NCBI GenBank assembly: GCA_015661935.1 | Contig: DQVD01000426.1 | Span: 1-14,452 of the forward strand | DNA length: 14,452 nt | Direction of reading: 5' to 3' | DNA from: Desulfocapsa sulfexigens | Lineage (GTDB): Bacteria; Desulfobacterota; Desulfobulbia; Desulfobulbales; Desulfocapsaceae | Shown here: positions 8,290 to 14,452 of the stretch, piece after piece | Layout: each line of letters starts with the position of its first letter | Position numbering within the stretch: position 1 is the first letter of the stretch | Program-made: the position numbers and the translations under genes | The notes under the pieces: generated by a model | Databases searched by the model: none | Told to the model about the DNA's origin: nothing | Seen by the model: the letters and a program-made list of their open reading frames with translations, nothing else

Positions 8290-10044
8290 ATGCTTGAACA
8301 GACAAAAACCAGAAGCAGCGTTCTGCTGGACAATAAATATAAAGAGTTCTTTCTTCCCACCATCCTGATGGCGATGACCCTGACCATGTCTATTGTGGTC
8401 GACTCCATTATCGTCGGGAATATGCTGGGGGCCAACGCTCTGGCCGCAGTCAACCTTGTTCTTCCCATGGTCATGGTCTATAACACTGTTGCTATCTGTC
8501 TCGGACTGGGCTCGGCCACCCTGATATCAATTGCCAAAGGCAGACGCGATACCAATTACGCTGATGCTGTCTTTACTACTCTTCTGGGGTCAACACTGGT
8601 CATCAGCTTTATTATGCTGGCCGGACAGTTTGTCTCTCTTGACAACATCGTTGAACTGCTGACCCGGGAGCCATCACTTCGCCCACTTGTAAAATCCTAT
8701 CTCCATGTCCTCGTTTGGGGTACCCCGCTCATTATTCTGGTACCCAGCCTGGCCTATTGTCTTCGGGTTGATGGGCAGGTAAAACTTGCTTCCACAATTT
8801 TGATCATCTCAAACCTGGTCAATCTGGCTTTAGACCTCGTTTATATGGGACCTCTTACAATGGGGATCGCCGGTTCATCCCTGGCGACAGTTTCAGGCTA
8901 TATCATCGGTGGATTATTTCTGCTTCCCTACATATTCAGCGATAAAAGAAGCCTGCATGTTAAATTAGAGATATTGGCCGCCCCTTCAGGATTTCTCACA
9001 AACCTTGTCGCAATTGCCAAAACCGGGTTTCCGGCAGCAATGGGATCCATTCTGATCACCTTCAAAATCCTGTGCATCAACCATATCGTTCTTGCCGTTG
9101 CAGGCAAATCGGCTCTTGTGGCTTTTTCGGTCTGCCTCTCCTGTCTCTCTTTTGTCTCCATGTTTATCGCGGGTACAGCCCAGGCAATGACACCGATCGT
9201 TGGCGTTCTTTTCGGTGAAAAAGATTATCGCGGCATACGCTTTGTTGTCAGACGAACCTTTACTATTCTACTGCTGGCAAGCATCGCCTCGATCATTCTG
9301 CTTGAAAGTATACCAGGACAAATCCTTGAATTATTCGGCATACACCATCCGGCAGATCTCGCTGAAGGCATACCCGCAATACGTATTTTTTCGCTCAGTC
9401 TCATCGGCACCAGCATCACATTCTTATCCATGTTTTACTACCTGACCATTGGCCGGACGAAACTTTCGACAGCAATCTCGGCCGTTCAAGGAGCGGGAGT
9501 AGTCCCAATAGCACTGCTGCTATCAGGGATAATGGGTGCAGCCGGAATATGGCTCGCATTTTCACTGGCCGAGGTCATTACCATCCTGATGATTCTTCTG
9601 TGCTATTTTTTCCTGTGGTCGAAATATCCACAGCGATACAACTCGTTATTACTTCTGGATCAGCAAGAACTGCCTGAAGGTTCGCGCTTTGAAACAACCT
9701 GCACAGGAGATGCAGACACACTGACTGAAGTCTCGAGTCTCATAGAAGCGTTTACCTGTAAATCAGGTCTTCCCGTAGAAACAACAGAGGAAATCAAGCG
9801 TGGTGTATACATAGCAGCAGCAGCTATCTTTAATCATCCCTCAACAACAGGAAAAGAAAAACATCTCGATATCTCAATCAGTATATTTGCTTCAGAAATA
9901 ATCGTAAGTCTTCGTGACAACGAAACAAAAATGTCGCCACCGCAAAGCGACGAACTCGACAAAAAGCTATCTCAAATATGCAAGCTGCAATACAGCCAAG
10001 CAATTGGTTTTAACAATCACAATCTGATTTTCGACAGAACATAA
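8290..10044 (+). CDS. MATE-family efflux protein with C-terminal RsbW-like domain
   Basis: Residues 1-445 form a polytopic inner-membrane transporter of about twelve helices with MATE character, including an early helix with VDSIIVGNMLGANALAAVN, a typical first-repeat signature of the DinF/MepA-like branch. Such proteins use ion gradients to export drugs or metabolites. The usual length is about 450 residues; this one has 584. The extra 120 residues from about 466 resemble an RsbW/SpoIIAB-type GHKL ATPase: a helix ending in AAAAIFNH (Asn515 at the N-box position) and a strand followed by LRDNE (Asp543 at the G1-box position). The N-box Glu and G1 Gly are replaced by Ala and Glu, and no glycine-rich G2 box is visible, so kinase activity is doubtful. 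The gene starts 15 bases after the NRPS stop with a weak ribosome site and probably exports the NRPS product. The transporter call is firm; the tail is inferred from pattern. Confidence 0.88.
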   Translation: MLEQTKTRSSVLLDNKYKEFFLPTILMAMTLTMSIVVDSIIVGNMLGANALAAVNLVLPMVMVYNTVAICLGLGSATLISIAKGRRDTNYADAVFTTLLGSTLVISFIMLAGQFVSLDNIVELLTREPSLRPLVKSYLHVLVWGTPLIILVPSLAYCLRVDGQVKLASTILIISNLVNLALDLVYMGPLTMGIAGSSLATVSGYIIGGLFLLPYIFSDKRSLHVKLEILAAPSGFLTNLVAIAKTGFPAAMGSILITFKILCINHIVLAVAGKSALVAFSVCLSCLSFVSMFIAGTAQAMTPIVGVLFGEKDYRGIRFVVRRTFTILLLASIASIILLESIPGQILELFGIHHPADLAEGIPAIRIFSLSLIGTSITFLSMFYYLTIGRTKLSTAISAVQGAGVVPIALLLSGIMGAAGIWLAFSLAEVITILMILLCYFFLWSKYPQRYNSLLLLDQQELPEGSRFETTCTGDADTLTEVSSLIEAFTCKSGLPVETTEEIKRGVYIAAAAIFNHPSTTGKEKHLDISISIFASEIIVSLRDNETKMSPPQSDELDKKLSQICKLQYSQAIGFNNHNLIFDRT

Positions 10045-10065
10045 TAAAACAGAGAGCTAAAAGTA

Positions 10066-11448
10066 ATGGAAACAATTACCCCTCAGGAAGCCGTCAAGCT
10101 GGTACAGGAAGCAGCAGTAATGTCTCATGAAGAGCTTACACAGCTCCAACAACAACGACTGGACAAACTTGTCTCTTTTGCACGCCAACACTCCGTATTT
10201 TATCGTGAAAAATATGGTGATTTACCTGAAAATCCAAAGCTTGAAGACCTGCCACCTGTCAGTAAGCAGGAACTCACCGCACGCATGGAGGATTGGATCA
10301 CCGACCCTGAATTCTCTCTTGATGAGCTTGAAAAATTTATCTACGATATTGGGCTCCTGGGTGATCTCTTCATGGGGAAATACAGCGTTTCCACAACCTC
10401 CGGCACTACCGGTGAGCCGCTTCGTATGCTGCGCGACAGCCGTCATGTCAACATCAACGGAGCCCTCCTTCAGGACAGGCTCTATAACAGCCCCATGCTG
10501 AAACAAATACCCGGAATACTCGATAAAAACGCCCGGTTTGCAAGCGTATTGGCAACAGGTGGCCACCATGCGGCTTTAACAGCCTTTCAAAAACGCAAGC
10601 TGGCACTGGAAAAAGAAGGTATAACCAATACCATGCTGCTGCTCTCCATTGGTGAACCGGTCAGTACGATGGTTAGCCGTCTTAACGACTTTCAACCCCA
10701 GGTCATAACCGGCTACCCTTCGATATTACGGGTTTTAGCAGGGGAACAGCAGGAAGGCCGACTCAATATCAACCCTGCCGTCATCCTCTGCAGTGCTGAA
10801 CAACTCACAGATGACACCAGAATCATGATTGAAGACCGGTTTTCCTGTCCGGTGGGCAACATTTTCTGCAGTACTGAAGGTGGCGAAGTCTCTATCCTCT
10901 GTAATCATGGCCGCATGCACCTGAATTCAGACTGGATTCTTGTTGAACCAATCGATAGTGAAGGCAAGCCGGTTTCTCCCGGTACGATGTCTGATGCAGT
11001 TCTGGTCACCAACCTGACTAACGCAGTCCAACCCATCATACGATACAGGGTAGATGACTGCGTTGTACTCCATAAAGAACCATGTAAGTGCGGCCTCCCC
11101 TTCCCTTACATAGATATTCTCGGCAGAAGTGATGATATGCCTTCGTTCAGCAATCCAAACGGTACGGTGCGTCTCTCACCAATTGTCTTTCTAGCTGCCG
11201 CCTGTGATATCACAGGCCTCTCAATCTTTCAATTTATTCAGGCTGACCCACAATCTCTGACCATGCGTGTACAGTATCTGGAAGAAGGTGACCGTATATC
11301 AATTGATCAGGAACTCACGCAGATTATTGAAAAAGTACTTGCCGATAACGGCCTGGAGAACGTATCCTTCTCCATTGAAGAGGCCGAACCCCGAAGAGCA
11401 GTCAAAGGAAAGAAAATGAAAACCTATATCAAGGATTTTGAGGCATGA
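10066..11448 (+). CDS. PaaK/CapK-like adenylate-forming ligase
   Basis: This 460-residue protein resembles phenylacetate-CoA ligase (usually about 430-440 residues). It has the N-terminal helical 'lvsfArqhsvfYrekY' region, the ATP-binding loop STTSGTTGEP (109-118), the SAE motif at 243-245, an acidic FCSTEGGE segment (267-274) in the place of the usual aromatic-G-x-SE motif, YRVDD (327-331) for the usual YRxGD, and a CxCG (340-343) before the ILGRSDD hinge. The C-terminal lid ends in basic KGKKMKTYIKD, where the catalytic lysine is expected. It should activate a carboxylic acid as an acyl-AMP and pass it to CoA or a carrier thiol. Next to an NRPS whose first domain is a C domain, the natural guess is that it supplies the starter acyl group. 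The substrate cannot be read from sequence. It begins 21 bases after the MATE stop and overlaps the next gene by four bases. Confidence 0.85.
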   Translation: METITPQEAVKLVQEAAVMSHEELTQLQQQRLDKLVSFARQHSVFYREKYGDLPENPKLEDLPPVSKQELTARMEDWITDPEFSLDELEKFIYDIGLLGDLFMGKYSVSTTSGTTGEPLRMLRDSRHVNINGALLQDRLYNSPMLKQIPGILDKNARFASVLATGGHHAALTAFQKRKLALEKEGITNTMLLLSIGEPVSTMVSRLNDFQPQVITGYPSILRVLAGEQQEGRLNINPAVILCSAEQLTDDTRIMIEDRFSCPVGNIFCSTEGGEVSILCNHGRMHLNSDWILVEPIDSEGKPVSPGTMSDAVLVTNLTNAVQPIIRYRVDDCVVLHKEPCKCGLPFPYIDILGRSDDMPSFSNPNGTVRLSPIVFLAAACDITGLSIFQFIQADPQSLTMRVQYLEEGDRISIDQELTQIIEKVLADNGLENVSFSIEEAEPRRAVKGKKMKTYIKDFEA

Positions 11449-12413
11449 GCTCCATTTTTTTGGTCGCTCTGACGCTTTTTTCCTTTATCATTCCCGCACT
11501 GGCGGCAGCCGGTGATACCACCAAAGTCAGCCTTGCCCTGCAGTGGTACCCTCAGACACAGTTTGCCGGATACTATATGGCAAAGGAAAAAGGAATTTAC
11601 GCTAAATACGGACTCAACGTTACGATTTTACATGGTGACGCCGACAGCGAATCACTGGACCGGCTGACTTCCGGTGAGGCCGAGTTCGCCACCGCCTTCC
11701 TCTCTTCAGCCATGGGGGCCTGGGCAAACGGAGTAAAACTGGTCAACGTCGCTCAGATCGTTCAGCGCACGGCCCTGATGATTGTAGCCCGTAAGGACTC
11801 CGGCATCAGTACCATTGCAGATCTTGAGAATGCAAGGATCGGCACATGGGGTAGTCAGTTTCAATTACAGGCTCAATCACTTTTTCTCAGAGAAAACATG
11901 GATGTTACCTTTGTCCGTCAATCACCATCCTTTGAGCTTTTCATGCGAGGTGGCCTCGATGCCACTCTTGCCATGTGGTACAATGAATACCACCGCCTTC
12001 TCTCTTACGGGTTGAACCCTGATGAAATGACGACATTCATGTTCAGCAATCTCAGTCTGAACCAGCCTGAAGACGGAATCTACTGCCTCCAGTCTACCTA
12101 TGACAAATCACCCGATACTGTGCGCGCTCTGGTTGAGGCCACCGTTGAGGGATGGGAATACGCATTTGCTCATCAGGAAGAAACCATCGACACCCTGCTT
12201 CAAATTATGAGAGAGCAGAAAGTAAGAGCCAACAAAGCTCACCAGAGATGGATGCTGGCACGGATGAAAGATATAATCCTTGGAGATAAGGCAAAGATAA
12301 GCACACAGCTCGACCCTGTCGATTTCGACAGTCTGAAAATAGAACTTATGCGTGCCGGTGTAACCATGGTGAACATTCCCTATATCGATTTTTACAAAGG
12401 CTTGAACCAATGA
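11445..12413 (+). CDS. Secreted NMT1/THI5-like solute-binding protein
   Basis: This 322-residue protein has a hydrophobic leader ending PALAAAG, so cleavage near residue 20-22 would place it in the periplasm. The leader lacks the usual basic residue near the N-terminus, yet an in-frame TGA two codons upstream (11439-11441) rules out a longer start. The mature part opens with 'LALQWYPQTQFAGYYMAKEK' (residues 30-49) and continues with the GIY..YGLNV and 'G.AEFA' patterns of the NMT1/THI5/SsuA-like type 2 binding fold, which binds small molecules such as pyrimidines, sulfonates or nitrate-like ions. The ligand is unknown. No ABC permease or ATPase gene is in the window. Instead the stop overlaps the start of a membrane phosphatase by four bases, so it may present ligand to that receptor rather than feed a transporter. 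The family call is good; the signalling role is inference. Confidence 0.85.
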   Translation: MSSIFLVALTLFSFIIPALAAAGDTTKVSLALQWYPQTQFAGYYMAKEKGIYAKYGLNVTILHGDADSESLDRLTSGEAEFATAFLSSAMGAWANGVKLVNVAQIVQRTALMIVARKDSGISTIADLENARIGTWGSQFQLQAQSLFLRENMDVTFVRQSPSFELFMRGGLDATLAMWYNEYHRLLSYGLNPDEMTTFMFSNLSLNQPEDGIYCLQSTYDKSPDTVRALVEATVEGWEYAFAHQEETIDTLLQIMREQKVRANKAHQRWMLARMKDIILGDKAKISTQLDPVDFDSLKIELMRAGVTMVNIPYIDFYKGLNQ

Positions 12414-14344
12414 AAGTACATGGTATAGCATTTCGTCTGGCATCCCTTACACTGCTTTCCACAACCATGATACTGGCTGCCATTGTCGGATATAATTATA
12501 CGGTTTCCCGCAGTATGATTGTTTCGTTAGCCGAAGAACGCGGCACCCTGCTTGCTGACTCCACGGCAAAACAGATCTCGGGTGCCTTCACCGCTGTACA
12601 GAAGGTAATCGATTCGGTAGCCTTTTCCCTCGAAGACGGTAATCTGGCAGAAAAACGGGTTACGGATCTCGGTTTGAGGGTCTTGCATAAAAACCCCGAA
12701 ATATATGGTTCGGCCATCGCTTTTGAAGCATATGCCTTTCAACAGGACAGTAAATATTACGCCCCGTATTATTATCGTGGTCAAGACGGTTCGATCAAAT
12801 TCACTACTCTTGGAAGTGACGCTTACCAGTATTTCTACATGGACTGGTACCAACTGCCACGGGAGCTGAATCACCCGATCTGGACTGAGCCATATTATGA
12901 AAAAAGTGCCGGCTATGAACTGATGACGACCTATTCGGTTCCCTTTTACCGCTCTCGCGATCAACGGCAACTTCTTAAAGGGGTGGTAACGGCAGACATC
13001 TCCCTGCGCTGGGTACAAAAGCTGATTAAAAGCCTCAGCAACCGGGATGACGGTTATGTTTTTATGCTTTCACGCTACGGAACGTTCATCGCCCATCCCA
13101 ATGAATCGCTGGTGATGAATGAAACGATTTTCACCGCCGCAGAAGACCTCAACCTGCCACAGCTTCGTGACATAGGTCGTCGCATGGTAGCTGGCGAGTC
13201 CGGTGTATTAGAGATCAACGACCTGCCAATCATCGGCGATGGTTTTGTCTACTTTTCTCCTCTGCCGGATCAACACTGGTCTGTCGGCGTTATCTTCTCA
13301 AAAAAAGAGTTGCTTGCCGATGTCTCCAGTTTAAACAGCAAAGTTGCAATATTTGGAATTATCGGATTTCTCGCTTTGGCCATGCTTATTACCGGCCTTG
13401 CTCACCGGATTACCCATCCGTTAAGACGTCTGACCGCATCAGCAAACGACATGGCCTCAGGCAACCTCGATGCCATACTGCCCAAGGCCGTTTCACAGGA
13501 CGAGGTGGGCGAATTAACCAATTCATTTCAGATTATGCGTGATAACATTAACAGTTACATTGCTAATCTCACCGAAACCACCGCGGCTAAAGAACGGATC
13601 GAATCTGAGCTGCGTATTGCCCACGATATCCAGATGAGTATTCTTCCGAAGCTCTTTCCGGCCTTTCCGGATCGCAGTGAATTCGATATCCACGCCTCCA
13701 TTGAACCGGCCAAAGAAGTCGGCGGCGATCTGTATGACTTCTTTTTTATTGATGACAGCCATTTCTGTTTTCTGGTGGGAGATGTCTCAGGCAAAGGGGT
13801 CCCGGCGGCCTTTTTTATGGCTGTAACTAAAACACTGCTCAAAGTGGTTGCCAAACGCAGGCTCGACCCTGGTGAAGTGCTGACAAAGGTGAACAGTGAC
13901 CTGGCCGAAGACAACGACTCATGTATGTTTGTCACCCTCTTTCTCGCTATCATGAATATCAACAACGGTGATGTGCAGTATGCAAGTGCCGGACATAATC
14001 CGCCATTGATACTCCATAAAGGTAAAAATGCAGAATGGATTCCACCCCAGAATGAACTGGTTGCAGGTATAATGGATGACACAGTCTACACCACCAGATC
14101 ACTCACCATGAATCAAGGTGACACAATATTTATCTATACAGACGGAGTAACAGAAGCTATGAATAAAGAACAGGCTCTCTATTCCGAGGATCGCCTGGTA
14201 GAGGTTATCAACCAGTGCCACGGAAAAACTTCTGAACAGATGGTGGGGATGGTGGACAACTCACTGAAAGACTTCACCGGTGGTGCCGAACAGTCTGACG
14301 ACATAACTATGCTTGCCATGCAGTACCTTGGCAAAAAAGAATAA
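12410..14344 (+). CDS. Membrane Cache-HAMP-SpoIIE-type serine phosphatase
   Basis: This 644-residue receptor has a transmembrane helix at about 8-30, a periplasmic domain of about 280 residues with dCache-like character (aromatic-rich YYAPYYYR, DWYQLPRE, WTEPYYEKSAG), a second helix at about 312-331, a HAMP domain to about 385, a coiled-coil linker containing ESELRIAHDIQMSILP, and a SpoIIE-class PP2C catalytic domain from about 425. The metal-binding set is intact: GGDLYD (Asp440, Asp443), GDVSGKG (Asp458), YTDGVTE (Asp578) and QSDDIT (Asp630, Asp631). Such enzymes remove phosphate from a serine of a STAS-domain antagonist, and the next gene begins one. The start ATG overlaps the stop of the binding-protein gene by four bases, suggesting translational coupling and joint function. 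An external ligand, alone or on the binding protein, would set phosphatase activity. The domain call is firm; the ligand and target are inferred. Confidence 0.93.
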   Translation: MKVHGIAFRLASLTLLSTTMILAAIVGYNYTVSRSMIVSLAEERGTLLADSTAKQISGAFTAVQKVIDSVAFSLEDGNLAEKRVTDLGLRVLHKNPEIYGSAIAFEAYAFQQDSKYYAPYYYRGQDGSIKFTTLGSDAYQYFYMDWYQLPRELNHPIWTEPYYEKSAGYELMTTYSVPFYRSRDQRQLLKGVVTADISLRWVQKLIKSLSNRDDGYVFMLSRYGTFIAHPNESLVMNETIFTAAEDLNLPQLRDIGRRMVAGESGVLEINDLPIIGDGFVYFSPLPDQHWSVGVIFSKKELLADVSSLNSKVAIFGIIGFLALAMLITGLAHRITHPLRRLTASANDMASGNLDAILPKAVSQDEVGELTNSFQIMRDNINSYIANLTETTAAKERIESELRIAHDIQMSILPKLFPAFPDRSEFDIHASIEPAKEVGGDLYDFFFIDDSHFCFLVGDVSGKGVPAAFFMAVTKTLLKVVAKRRLDPGEVLTKVNSDLAEDNDSCMFVTLFLAIMNINNGDVQYASAGHNPPLILHKGKNAEWIPPQNELVAGIMDDTVYTTRSLTMNQGDTIFIYTDGVTEAMNKEQALYSEDRLVEVINQCHGKTSEQMVGMVDNSLKDFTGGAEQSDDITMLAMQYLGKKE

Positions 14345-14348
14345 GGAG
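14343..14348 (+). promoter_or_regulatory. Strong Shine-Dalgarno site of the STAS gene
   Basis: AAGGAG ends seven bases before the ATG at 14356 and overlaps the stop codon of the phosphatase gene. It is the best ribosome site in the window, so the STAS protein is probably made in larger amounts than the membrane and biosynthetic proteins before it. The NRPS and MATE genes have only weak sites. Confidence 0.75.
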
Positions 14349-14355
14349 AAAAGAA

Positions 14356-14452
14356 ATGGACGTACTTTGTGACAAAAGGACAGCCGGAACTCTGATACAG
14401 GTAAATGGAAGGATGGACGCAACGAGCGCCCCGGATTTTGAAAAACAGTGCG
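14356..14452 (+). CDS. STAS-domain anti-sigma-factor antagonist (partial)
   Basis: Only the first 32 codons are in the window; the right edge cuts the gene. The start has a strand-forming segment followed by TLIQVNGRMDATSAPDFEKQ, a close match to the opening of SpoIIAA/RsbV-type STAS domains (pattern L.G.lDa.tap.le). These small cytoplasmic proteins of about 100-110 residues switch between a serine-phosphorylated form, made by an RsbW-type kinase, and an unphosphorylated form, made by a SpoIIE-type phosphatase, and in the latter state bind the anti-sigma partner. The phosphorylated serine lies beyond the edge. The gene starts 11 bases after the phosphatase stop, and that phosphatase is the obvious partner. 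Confidence 0.85.
   Translation, partial: MDVLCDKRTAGTLIQVNGRMDATSAPDFEKQC

Noticed and set aside
11445..12413. THI5-type pyrimidine synthase instead of a binding protein
   Set aside because: The leader peptide marks it as secreted, and no cysteine cluster like that of the THI5 enzyme is visible, so a periplasmic binding role fits better.
13555..14082. Reverse-strand open frame of 175 codons inside the phosphatase gene
   Set aside because: It lies opposite the PP2C catalytic motifs and is serine- and leucine-rich low-quality translation; it is a shadow.

Overview
The window reads as one long same-strand operon built around a bimodular non-ribosomal peptide synthetase (NRPS). Base composition is near balanced in the genes and AT-richer in the 483-base leader. 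A secreted solute-binding protein and a Cache-HAMP-PP2C phosphatase point to a Gram-negative-type anaerobe or environmental bacterium; a Desulfobacterota-like source is a guess from gene content and codon style, with no RNA gene or taxonomic marker to settle it.

Layout: 1-483 has no convincing gene. It carries a sigma70-like promoter candidate (252-281), a pair of matching TCTCA/TGAGA inverted repeats 85 bases apart, a perfect 12-base palindrome and two small hairpins. 484-8274 encodes a 2596-residue NRPS (C-A-T-C-A-T-R) that ends, unusually, in a cyclic-nucleotide-binding-like (CNB) fold. 8290-10044 encodes a MATE exporter with a C-terminal domain resembling a decayed RsbW/SpoIIAB ATPase. 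10066-11448 encodes a PaaK/CapK-like adenylate-forming ligase. 11445-12413 encodes a secreted NMT1/THI5-type solute-binding protein with no ABC permease or ATPase in view. 12410-14344 encodes a membrane Cache-HAMP-SpoIIE serine phosphatase. 14356 to the right edge is the start of a STAS-domain anti-sigma-factor antagonist. Gaps are 11-21 bases, or 4-base ATGA overlaps, so all six genes are probably co-transcribed.

How the genes may work together (inference): the ligase could activate a carboxylic acid starter, the NRPS joins it to two amino acids, and the reductase domain releases an N-acyl dipeptide aldehyde or alcohol that the MATE protein exports. The binding protein and phosphatase would sense an external ligand, perhaps the product itself, and dephosphorylate the STAS protein. 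Every class of partner-switching part is present in some form, two of them (CNB-like and RsbW-like) fused directly to the synthetase and the exporter. That fusion is the most interesting feature of the window: it suggests that synthesis, export and signalling are physically coupled.
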